A stretch of 64,000 bases of DNA from Flavobacterium defluvii (GTDB taxonomy: Bacteria; Bacteroidota; Bacteroidia; Flavobacteriales; Flavobacteriaceae): NCBI RefSeq assembly GCF_900129555.1, contig NZ_FQWC01000001.1, forward strand, positions 310,001 to 374,000, read 5' to 3'. This document shows positions 58,079 to 64,000 of this stretch, in pieces (position 1 is the stretch's first letter; every line of letters begins with the position of its first letter). Made by a program: the position numbers and the translations under genes. Below the pieces are notes generated by a model. The model was not told where the DNA came from. It ran no database searches and saw only the letters and a program-made list of their open reading frames with translations.

Positions 58079-59233
58079 ATGCGTTTTTCTGAAAGTAGAA
58101 ATACAACTCGCTGGGTCATAATTCTTATTTCCTTTTCTATCATTACTTTGATTCTTTGGAATACTTATACTTTTTTCCAAATTTTCAAAAATGAACAGCG
58201 TTTAAAAATGAATCTTTGGGCCAATGCACAAAAAAAAATCATCAACTCTGATGAAAATACTGATTTGGATTTACCTCTTGAAATTATAAACAACAACACT
58301 TCGGTTCCTGTAATGCTCGTGATGTACGATAAGGTGATTAATTCTGTAAATGTTCCGGATCATATTATTAATGACAAAAAGGAAACTTTATCGTTTTTGA
58401 ATCATTTGAAAAGCGAAAATGACCCTATTGTAATTGAATACGCACCTGGAAAATTCCAGCAGATGTATTACGGTAATTCGGCTTTGCTGAATAAACTCAA
58501 ATATTATCCCGTTGCTTTATTATTGATTATTTTTTTGTGCGGTGCTTTGATTTATAATTTTTACAAAAGCACAAAAATGGCAACACAAAATAAATTGTGG
58601 GCCGGTATGGCAAAAGAAACGGCACACCAAATTGGAACACCTTTATCCTCATTAATTGGCTGGGTTGAGATTTTGAAAACAGAAGAAATTGATCCGTCGA
58701 TTACACTAGAAATTCAGAAAGATATTGAGCGTCTTCAGACTATAACTGATCGTTTTTCTAAAATTGGTTCTGTTCCTGTTTTAGAACCGCACAATATTAT
58801 AGCCGAAACATTAAATACGTATGAATACCTTCAATCTCGTTTTTCTAAACAGGTTTCATTTTCGTATGAGGTTCCTGAGCAATTGATTTTTGCATTGATT
58901 AATCCAACACTTCACAGCTGGACAATTGAAAACCTTGTAAAAAATGCGATTGATGCCATGAAGGGAAAAGGAAGTTTAGAACTTCATATTGAACAGGATT
59001 CTCATCATGTAAAAATAAACGTAAAAGATTCTGGGAGCGGAATTTCTAAAAACCAGTTTAAAACCATTTTTGAACCCGGCTTTACAACCAAAAAACGCGG
59101 CTGGGGATTGGGACTTTCTTTAACGAAACGAATTGTAGAAGAGTACCACAACGGAAAAATTAAGGTCCTGCATTCTGAAATTGGAAAAGGAACTACTTTT
59201 CAAATCAGCTATAAAATTGTTGATCCTGCTTAA
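58079..59233 (+). CDS. sensor histidine kinase, orphan
   Basis: A 384-residue membrane kinase. Helices at about 14-35 and 145-162 enclose a periplasmic domain of about 110 residues. The phosphorylation segment reads AKETAHQIGTPLSSLIGW, an atypical H box without the usual SHELRTP. ATPase motifs: NLVKNAIDAM, DSGSGI, GWGLGLSLTKRI. No response regulator gene lies next to it. Confidence 0.92.
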   Translation: MRFSESRNTTRWVIILISFSIITLILWNTYTFFQIFKNEQRLKMNLWANAQKKIINSDENTDLDLPLEIINNNTSVPVMLVMYDKVINSVNVPDHIINDKKETLSFLNHLKSENDPIVIEYAPGKFQQMYYGNSALLNKLKYYPVALLLIIFLCGALIYNFYKSTKMATQNKLWAGMAKETAHQIGTPLSSLIGWVEILKTEEIDPSITLEIQKDIERLQTITDRFSKIGSVPVLEPHNIIAETLNTYEYLQSRFSKQVSFSYEVPEQLIFALINPTLHSWTIENLVKNAIDAMKGKGSLELHIEQDSHHVKINVKDSGSGISKNQFKTIFEPGFTTKKRGWGLGLSLTKRIVEEYHNGKIKVLHSEIGKGTTFQISYKIVDPA

Positions 59234-59243
59234 GATTTCGGCA

Positions 59244-59285
59244 TAAAAAAACACCAACTCAAGTTTTGAATTGGTGTTTTTATTT
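59244..59285. terminator. bidirectional terminator
   Basis: AAAAACACCAA and TTGGTGTTTTT arms around a 13-base loop with A/T-tracts, between the converging kinase and HIT genes. Confidence 0.88.
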
Positions 59286-59294
59286 TTTTATCTC

Positions 59295-59684
59295 TTAAAG
59301 ATTAGACTGAATATCTTTTGCTAAAGCTTCAAATTCTTCTTTTGTAAGCGATACTTTATTTTGAAAACGCATTTCGTCCATGTGATTCAACGGAATCAAA
59401 TGTACGTGTGCATGAGGGACTTCAAGACCTACAACAGCAATTCCGATTCTTTTGCAGGGAACTGTTTTTTCAAGGGCCGCCGCAATTTTTTTAGAGAATT
59501 TCATTAAACCTAAATACAGCTGATCATCCATATCAAAAATCTTATCGATTTCTTGTTTAGGAATACAAAGCGTGTGTCCTTTAGCGTTTGGGTTTACATC
59601 TAAAAATGCTAAATAGTTTTCGTCTTCAGCAATTTTATAAGCTGGAATTTCTCCGTTTATTATTTTAGTGAATATTGAACTCAT
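59295..59684 (-). CDS. HIT family protein
   Basis: A 129-residue histidine-triad hydrolase. The catalytic motif HAHVHLIPL (about 90-98) and IINGEIPAYKIAEDE are those of Hint-type nucleotide hydrolases. It follows greA on the same strand after a repeat gap. Confidence 0.95.
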   Translation of the reverse strand: MSSIFTKIINGEIPAYKIAEDENYLAFLDVNPNAKGHTLCIPKQEIDKIFDMDDQLYLGLMKFSKKIAAALEKTVPCKRIGIAVVGLEVPHAHVHLIPLNHMDEMRFQNKVSLTKEEFEALAKDIQSNL

Positions 59685-59744
59685 CGTTTATTCGTTTAAT
59701 CGTTGTTTCGTTTAACCGATTAAACAATTAACCGATTAAACAAT
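59685..59744. repeat. CGTTTAAT/ATTAAACG repeat with exact 16-bp tandem duplication
   Basis: TAACCGATTAAACAAT occurs at 59713-59728 and again at 59729-59744, preceded by inverted copies (ATTCGTTTAATCG, TTTCGTTT). It fills the gap between greA and the HIT gene. Confidence 0.8.
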
Positions 59745-59751
59745 AGAAAAT

Positions 59752-60228
59752 TTATTCTCTTGTAATTTCAAGAATTTCGAATTTCAGGGTTCCGTTTGGC
59801 ACTGTAATTTCAGCTACTTCTCCAACAGATTTTCCTAGTAATCCTTTTCCAATAGGAGATGTTACAGAAATTTTTCCTGTTTTTAAATCGGCTTCACTTT
59901 CTGCAACAAGTGTATATTTCATTTCCATTCCATTGCTTTGGTTTTTGATTTTTACATTAGATAAAACCAAAACTTTCGAAACATCTAGTTGGGATTCGTC
60001 GATTAATCTTGCATTTGCATACACTTCTTCAAGTTTTGCAATTCTCATTTCTAATAAACCCTGCGCCTCTTTTGCTGCATCATATTCGGCATTTTCAGAT
60101 AAATCTCCTTTGTCTCTTGCGTCTGCTATATCTTGAGATGCCTTTGGTCGCATTACACTTTTTAAATGCTCCAATTCATCTTTTAATTTTTTTAACCCCT
60201 CAGCGGTATAATAAGATACTTTACTCAT
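59752..60228 (-). CDS. greA: transcription elongation factor GreA
   Basis: A 158-residue factor that rescues backtracked RNA polymerase. The N-terminal coiled coil contains DARDKGDLSENAEYDAAKEA (about 37-56) with the acidic tip, and the C-terminal domain has ITVTSPIGKGLLGKSVGE. Its leader carries a terminator-like hairpin. Confidence 0.97.
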   Translation of the reverse strand: MSKVSYYTAEGLKKLKDELEHLKSVMRPKASQDIADARDKGDLSENAEYDAAKEAQGLLEMRIAKLEEVYANARLIDESQLDVSKVLVLSNVKIKNQSNGMEMKYTLVAESEADLKTGKISVTSPIGKGLLGKSVGEVAEITVPNGTLKFEILEITRE

Positions 60229-60248
60229 AACTTCATCGTTTATATAAA

Positions 60249-60277
60249 TAGAAAAAATCCCATCGGGACGGGATTTT
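60249..60277 (-). promoter_or_regulatory. leader hairpin with T-run before greA (putative attenuator)
   Basis: On the minus strand AAAATCCC, 8-base loop, GGGATTTT, then TTC. It starts right after the promoter and ends about 26 bases before the greA ATG, as an attenuator would. Confidence 0.6.
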
Positions 60278-60283
60278 GTATTA

Positions 60284-60308
60284 CAAATATACTATTATTT
60301 TTAATAGT
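60284..60308 (-). promoter_or_regulatory. greA promoter with palindrome
   Basis: -7 box TATATTTG (60291-60284). A palindrome ACTATTA-TTTT-TAATAGT (60291-60308) lies in the spacer; no TTG is seen at -33. A regulator site is possible. Confidence 0.5.
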
Positions 60309-60383
60309 ACATAATTATATGTTAATCATATAAAAATCAAATCTAAATAAATTATTTTTGTTTAACTAATTCTTATTAAAATA

Positions 60384-60797
60384 ATGAAAAAATTCTGGCT
60401 CTTAATTCTCTTTGTTTCTGTGCTTTTCTCATGCAGCGACAGCGAACGCAGTAATAACAATCCGTACATTCCAAATTACAACGTTAATTTGTCTGTAGAT
60501 ATGAACCTTCCTTTATATTCTAATCTAAAATATGTAAGTAATGGTGTTATAGTTCCAAATTACGGAGCCAAAGGAATTATTATTTTTAATGCCGGAAATA
60601 GTTATAATGCTTACGATGCTGCATGTCCAAATCAGGAATTAAGTTCTTGCAATGCCATGACTATTGACGGCATAAATGCCGTATGTTCTTGTGACAAAAC
60701 TTCTTACAGTTTGTTTACCGGACTTGGAGGAAAACAATATCCGCTAAAACAATATAGAGTACAAGTAACCGGAACAGTGATTCACGTTTACAATTAA
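60384..60797 (+). CDS. Rieske-like lipoprotein lacking cluster histidines
   Basis: A 137-residue lipoprotein: signal ends LFSC (lipid Cys17). The mature part resembles the Rieske fold, with YDAACPNQELSSC (Cys81, Cys89) in place of box I and CSCDKTSYSLFTG (Cys101, Cys103) in place of box II. Rieske proteins need Cys-x-His and Cys-x-x-His; here Asn83 and Asp104 stand at the histidine positions. A canonical 2Fe-2S centre is unlikely. Function unknown. Single gene, converging with the TonB receptor gene. Confidence 0.72.
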   Translation: MKKFWLLILFVSVLFSCSDSERSNNNPYIPNYNVNLSVDMNLPLYSNLKYVSNGVIVPNYGAKGIIIFNAGNSYNAYDAACPNQELSSCNAMTIDGINAVCSCDKTSYSLFTGLGGKQYPLKQYRVQVTGTVIHVYN

Positions 60798-60837
60798 AAC
60801 AAAAAGCCTGAAATTAAACTTTCAGGCTTTTTTTGTT
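60797..60837. terminator. bidirectional terminator
   Basis: AAAAAGCCTGAAA, 6-base loop, TTTCAGGCTTTTT between the converging lipoprotein and TonB receptor genes. Confidence 0.92.
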
Positions 60838-62997
60838 TTAGAATTTCAAAGTTAATCTAGCTAAGAAATTGATTCCTGCCTGTGGATAATAATATGGGTA
60901 AATGTCCCACATGGCTCCGTTTGAAACATATTTTTTATCCAGAATATTATTTACCAAACCAGTTATCATAATTGATTTAAAAATCGATTTTGGTTTAATT
61001 TCAAAAGAAACATTTAAATCGTTTACAAAATAATCTGCCAGTTTTGCTTCCGGTAATTCGATATTGTTCATGTATTGTTCGCCAACATATTTCTGTAACA
61101 ATGAAATATGCAAACTCTTAATTGGGCTGTACACGATTATATTTCCTGCAATAACTTCCGGAGAATATGCAATTTTTGTTGTTCCGTAGTTTTGTCCTTC
61201 AACAGCCAGATCAACATTTTTATTACTACTCAAAGTAAAGTTTGGTCTAAGTATGAATTTTTCTGAAAGCGAAATCGTCGCATCAACTTCAAATCCTAAA
61301 CGGTAACTTTTATCAGTATTAGAACGAATTGGCGCTCCAACATCATCTAATCTTCCCGTTAAAATAAGCTGGTCTTTGTAACCCATATAATAGAAATTAG
61401 AATTCAATTGGAATTTTTCTGAATTAAATCTCCAGCCTAATTCAAAATCGTTCAGTTTTTCAGGTTTTACATTTCCGCCTTCATAATCGGTTCTGTTTGG
61501 TTCACGGTTCGCTCGTGCGTACGAAAAATAAAGGGTGTTTTTTTGATTGATTTCGAAGTTTAAACCCGCTTTTGGATTAACGAAATTAAACGTATCGTCT
61601 ACCAAACCTGTTTCCGGACTGTTGGCTTTATATTCTACTCTTCTGTATTGTAAATCTCCGTAAAAACTCAATTTCTGAGTTAACTGATAATTTGCTTTTG
61701 CGAAAATATTCCCGTCTGTTTTGGTTGAAAAATCATCGTAATAATGATCTCCCAGTTCAGATTGTGATGCATATCTTGCCCAAATTACTTTTCCGTAATG
61801 ATCGCCTTCGTATTTATTCCAGCCTCCACCAAAAATAACGTCCAGTTTTTCTTCTTTATATTTTAAAGAAAAAGTTGTTCCGTAGAAATCATTATCTAAC
61901 CATTTTTGACGGACTAAATCAGTCGTAGTAATAGCACCAACCGGATTTAAATTATAATCGGCCATATCGGCATCTTCTTTATAATTTTCGTAGTAACCTT
62001 TTCCTTTTGTATAATGAAAAGCTAAATTAGAACTCCATTTATCAGACCATGATTCACTCCAGTGTAACTGATAATGATCTTGCTGATAATTATCTGTTTC
62101 ATTATCATAAAAACGTACATTTCCTGCTTCGTCTGTATACATTCCTGCAGAATTAAAAGTTCGGTCTGAATTTAGAGTTTCTGCATCAATTCCGTTCCAG
62201 GATTGGTATGTTTTTTCGGTTCCGCCAAAAACCAACGCTTTAATTAAAGTAGTTTTTCCAACATAAGTTCCTTGCAGAAAATACGATTTCAAATCGGAGC
62301 TGGCACGATCAACATAACCATCAGATTTAATAGTCGATAAACGTCCTGCCAATTCAAAATGATCATTTAGCAAACCAGTACTAAATTTTACCGTTTCTTT
62401 TTGAGAATTAAAACTTCCAAATGAACCTGAAACTTCTCCAGTTGGTTTAGACGCATAACTATCAGTAAGCATATTTAAACTTGCTCCAAAAGCACCAGAA
62501 CCATTTGTAGAAGTTCCTACTCCGCGTTGTAATTGCAGACTTTCTACAGAAGAAGCAAAATCAGGCATATTTACCCAAAAAGTTCCCTGACTTTCAGCGT
62601 CATTATATGGAATTCCGTTTATGGTAACATTTACCCTTGTAGCATCGCTTCCGCGGACTCTGATTCCGGTATAACCAATTCCTCCTCCAGCATCAGAAGT
62701 TGTTACTACTGATGGCAGATAATTCATTAAAACGGGAATATCCTGACCAAGATTTCTGTATTTAATCTCTTTTTTATCCATATTACTAAACGTAACCGGA
62801 GTTTTTGAAGTAACACGAACTGCCGAAACCAACACGTTATCAAGCTGATTGACTTTTGTCGAATCCTGTTCCTGTGCGAAAGAAAATAGAGAATAGAATA
62901 AAGAAAATAGAGTAAAGAAAATGATTTTGGTTCGTGTATATTGAACCTTTGTACCTTTGCAACTTAGTACCTCAGTACCTTTAAAAAATGTTTTCAT
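60838..62997 (-). CDS. TonB-dependent outer-membrane receptor, thiamine-regulated
   Basis: A 719-residue receptor with signal peptide ending FSFAQ (about 42), plug domain (about 50-165: NLGQDIPVLMNYLPSVVTTS, GIRVRGSDATRVNVTINGIP) and a 22-strand barrel ending FLARLTLKF. A TPP riboswitch in its leader indicates uptake of thiamine or a precursor, as proposed for the Omr1 receptors of Bacteroidota. The long n-region of the signal peptide (residues 7-19, GTEVLSCKGTKVQ) and the hydrophobic core FTLFSLFYSLFSF are encoded by repeat sequence. Start ATG at 62997 lies in a hairpin. Confidence 0.93.
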   Translation of the reverse strand: MKTFFKGTEVLSCKGTKVQYTRTKIIFFTLFSLFYSLFSFAQEQDSTKVNQLDNVLVSAVRVTSKTPVTFSNMDKKEIKYRNLGQDIPVLMNYLPSVVTTSDAGGGIGYTGIRVRGSDATRVNVTINGIPYNDAESQGTFWVNMPDFASSVESLQLQRGVGTSTNGSGAFGASLNMLTDSYASKPTGEVSGSFGSFNSQKETVKFSTGLLNDHFELAGRLSTIKSDGYVDRASSDLKSYFLQGTYVGKTTLIKALVFGGTEKTYQSWNGIDAETLNSDRTFNSAGMYTDEAGNVRFYDNETDNYQQDHYQLHWSESWSDKWSSNLAFHYTKGKGYYENYKEDADMADYNLNPVGAITTTDLVRQKWLDNDFYGTTFSLKYKEEKLDVIFGGGWNKYEGDHYGKVIWARYASQSELGDHYYDDFSTKTDGNIFAKANYQLTQKLSFYGDLQYRRVEYKANSPETGLVDDTFNFVNPKAGLNFEINQKNTLYFSYARANREPNRTDYEGGNVKPEKLNDFELGWRFNSEKFQLNSNFYYMGYKDQLILTGRLDDVGAPIRSNTDKSYRLGFEVDATISLSEKFILRPNFTLSSNKNVDLAVEGQNYGTTKIAYSPEVIAGNIIVYSPIKSLHISLLQKYVGEQYMNNIELPEAKLADYFVNDLNVSFEIKPKSIFKSIMITGLVNNILDKKYVSNGAMWDIYPYYYPQAGINFLARLTLKF
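62881..62982. repeat. two repeat families inside the signal-peptide coding region
   Basis: 62941-62982 is the AAAGGTACTGAGGTACTAAG, TTGCAAAGGTACAAAGGTT type; 62881-62920 is GAATAGA/AGAAAATAGAG low complexity. Both are of intergenic-repeat type and are read in frame here. Confidence 0.6.
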
Positions 62998-63015
62998 TCG
63001 TAAAAATTTACGAAT
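62995..63015 (-). promoter_or_regulatory. hairpin covering the receptor start codon
   Basis: On the minus strand ATTCGTAAA, 2-base centre, TTTACGAAT, directly followed by G; the last AT plus G is the ATG. The start codon is therefore partly paired. Confidence 0.6.
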
Positions 63016-63058
63016 AAAAGGGGGAATTATTCTTTTGTTAAATTAATAAATGTGTTTC

Positions 63059-63094
63059 ACGACAAAGTAAAGTGTGCACGCTCGAAATTGTCGT
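63059..63094 (-). promoter_or_regulatory. anti-P1 helix after the second TPP riboswitch
   Basis: ACGACAA (63094-63088) pairs with TTGTCGT (63065-63059) on the minus strand. Its first arm contains the GACA that also closes riboswitch P1, so the two helices exclude each other. Confidence 0.5.
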
Positions 63095-63172
63095 TTTTCC
63101 CTTAGCAACATTACTCGCTCAGGTTCTTTGGGTATGATCTCAGCTCGTTATTTAGAGCACCCCTTTGAGACA
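63089..63172 (-). promoter_or_regulatory. TPP riboswitch upstream of the TonB receptor
   Basis: On the minus strand: GGGGTGCTC, GAGCTGAGAT (THI box), ACCCAAAGAACCTGAGC and GCTAAGGGAA in the right order. The P1 stem can be TGTC/GACA. It starts shortly after the promoter. Confidence 0.93.
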
Positions 63173-63175
63173 GTG

Positions 63176-63207
63176 CAAATGTAATGTTAAATATTTCAAA
63201 AATCAAA
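63176..63207 (-). promoter_or_regulatory. promoter of the TonB receptor gene
   Basis: TTTG (63207-63204), 20 bp, TACATTTG (63183-63176) on the minus strand. The -33 element lies in the AATTCCAA repeat arm. Confidence 0.7.
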
Positions 63208-63259
63208 TTCCAAATTCCAAAAGCACCTTCGAAGGATTTGTTTTTGGAATTTGGAATTT
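63205..63259. repeat. 18-bp perfect inverted repeat (AATTCCAA family)
   Basis: Arms 63205-63222 and 63242-63259 are exact complements (AAATTCCAAATTCCAAAA). It lies after the arfB stop codon and could end that transcript; a T-rich stretch follows on the minus strand. Confidence 0.75.
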
Positions 63260-63271
63260 AAAAATTGAGAT

Positions 63272-63676
63272 TTAATCTATATTTGGTTTTCTTCTTGATT
63301 GTTTTAAATCAGAAATATTCTTTTTGTCTTTAATTCTTTTTTTGATTACAGCTTTTGGAACTTTTGTTGCCTTTCTAATCTTTGGAACATACAAACCTTT
63401 TTTGATAATTTCTAAAAAACGTTTCGTAACAATTTCTTTGTTTTTAAGCTGACTACGGTCTTCGTCGCAATTTAAAATTAGAATATTTTCAGAAGTTAAA
63501 CGAGCAGAAATATTACTTTGCAACAAAAGTTTTTCTTCTTCAGATAAAGCTTGCGATGCGTTTAAATCAAAAGACAAAACAATTTTTGATGAAACTTTGT
63601 TCACATTTTGTCCGCCGGCGCCGCTGCTTCTAACCGCTTTAAAACTTAACTCTGATATGATTTTTTCTATATCCAT
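63272..63676 (-). CDS. arfB: alternative ribosome-rescue factor ArfB
   Basis: A 134-residue peptidyl-tRNA hydrolase that frees stalled ribosomes. The catalytic GGQ is in SSGAGGQNVNKVSSKI (about 17-32), and the Lys/Arg-rich C-terminal tail that enters the mRNA channel (KKRIKDKKNISDLKQSRRK) is complete. ATG overlaps the stop of the upstream gene. Confidence 0.95.
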   Translation of the reverse strand: MDIEKIISELSFKAVRSSGAGGQNVNKVSSKIVLSFDLNASQALSEEEKLLLQSNISARLTSENILILNCDEDRSQLKNKEIVTKRFLEIIKKGLYVPKIRKATKVPKAVIKKRIKDKKNISDLKQSRRKPNID

Positions 63677-64000
63677 TATTGTGGTTGATGCGCCGGTTTT
63701 AATAAATCGTTTACGGTTTTTACGGGATTAAAAGTAATTAACGGAACGGCAACAAAAACCGTCAGCCAGTTAGACATCGAACCATTCCACAATCCGGGAA
63801 GTTCATAACTTTTTACAGGTTTTCCTTCTACACTTTTCTCAACAATAAATCCAGATTTTTGATCTACAAATTGTTTCAAATCAAATTTTTCACCTTTATA
63901 GTTTTTAATTCCGCAAACTAAATCAACCGGATTAAAATGGGTCGCTTCTTCTAAAATTTCAAGCTGTTTTTTATTGGTTAAATCAACCTGTGAGGTTTCT
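63676..64000 (-). CDS. DUF4301-like protein, 3' part
   Basis: An open frame enters from the right window edge and ends at TAA (63676-63678), giving 107 residues of a longer protein. Segments include EEATHFNPVDLVCGIKNYKG, KSYELPGLWNGSMSNWLTVF and VPLITFNPVKTVNDLLKP. The ending fits the DUF4301 family of Bacteroidota, whose role is unknown, as I remember it; no search was done. TTG at 63877-63879 is an internal Leu codon, not a start. The stop overlaps the arfB ATG (TAATG), so the two are coupled. Confidence 0.65.
   Translation of the reverse strand, partial: ETSQVDLTNKKQLEILEEATHFNPVDLVCGIKNYKGEKFDLKQFVDQKSGFIVEKSVEGKPVKSYELPGLWNGSMSNWLTVFVAVPLITFNPVKTVNDLLKPAHQPQ

Noticed and set aside
59713..59744. 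CRISPR-like repeats
   Set aside because: Only two 16-bp units directly adjoining, no spacers and no cas genes.
63676..63879. Independent 67-residue gene starting with TTG
   Set aside because: The frame stays open to the window edge and the upstream codons look like normal protein, so it is the 3' part of a longer gene.

Overview
The window is a contiguous piece of an AT-rich Bacteroidota chromosome, almost certainly a Flavobacterium close to the F. johnsoniae group. Evidence: an alternative complex III (actABCDEF) plus aa3 oxidase operon, ribosomal and translation genes with flavobacterial features, almost no Shine-Dalgarno sequences, and repeated promoters of the Bacteroidota type (TTTG, 17-21 bp, TAnnTTTG). 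No prophage, insertion sequence, CRISPR array or rRNA operon is visible.

Layout. 1-1.0 kb: 5' part of a large secreted adhesin-like gene. 1.5-5.7 kb: queG, a cytochrome P450, an esterase and ruvB. 5.8-17.2 kb: one long minus-strand respiratory operon, actABCDEF followed by ctaC and ctaD, from a good promoter at 17.3 kb to a terminator at 5.8 kb. 17.4-23.3 kb: a SPOR protein, a DUF4920 protein and rimP-nusA-infB, whose leader looks like an attenuator. 23.4-25.1 kb: a universal stress protein, a 58-residue peptide gene with a double-glycine leader, and a tandem pair of tRNA-Gln genes. 25.3-31.0 kb: a GT117/DUF2723 membrane protein, polysaccharide deacetylase, cysteine-free thioredoxin and metallophosphoesterase. 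31.1-34.1 kb: a two-component system flanked by three tiny Lys/Ala-rich exported proteins. 34.4-41.3 kb: polA, an unknown exported protein, a LacI-type regulator and two ferritin-like Tat proteins. 41.4-44.4 kb: rplM-rpsI, then rpsB-tsf behind a structured leader. 44.4-47.9 kb: M3 peptidase, a queuosine-precursor transporter and tag. 47.9-55.1 kb: a TPP riboswitch and thiS-thiC-tenI-thiD-thiE-thiG-thiH-thiF. 55.0-64.0 kb: MOSC protein, aat, DUF3127, flavin reductase, histidine kinase, HIT, greA, a Rieske-like lipoprotein, a TonB receptor behind a second TPP riboswitch, arfB and the 3' part of a DUF4301-like gene.

How it fits together. The act/cta operon encodes quinol oxidation through cytochromes to aa3 oxidase. 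The two TPP riboswitches tie thiamine synthesis (48-55 kb) to thiamine uptake across the outer membrane (61-63 kb); in both, the start codon can be buried in a hairpin, which suits a bacterium without Shine-Dalgarno control. queG and the transporter at 46.6 kb both serve queuosine. The rimP-nusA-infB and greA units each have a compact terminator-like hairpin directly after the promoter, suggesting that elongation factors control their own transcription.

The best candidate for an undescribed system is at 31.1-34.2 kb: a histidine kinase/OmpR-type regulator pair with three Asr-like cationic periplasmic proteins. The promoters of these small genes share an 11-bp-period direct repeat placed identically relative to the -7 box. 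A second theme is a set of dispersed intergenic repeat families; some copies have been absorbed into coding sequence (tenI-like gene, signal peptide of the TonB receptor).
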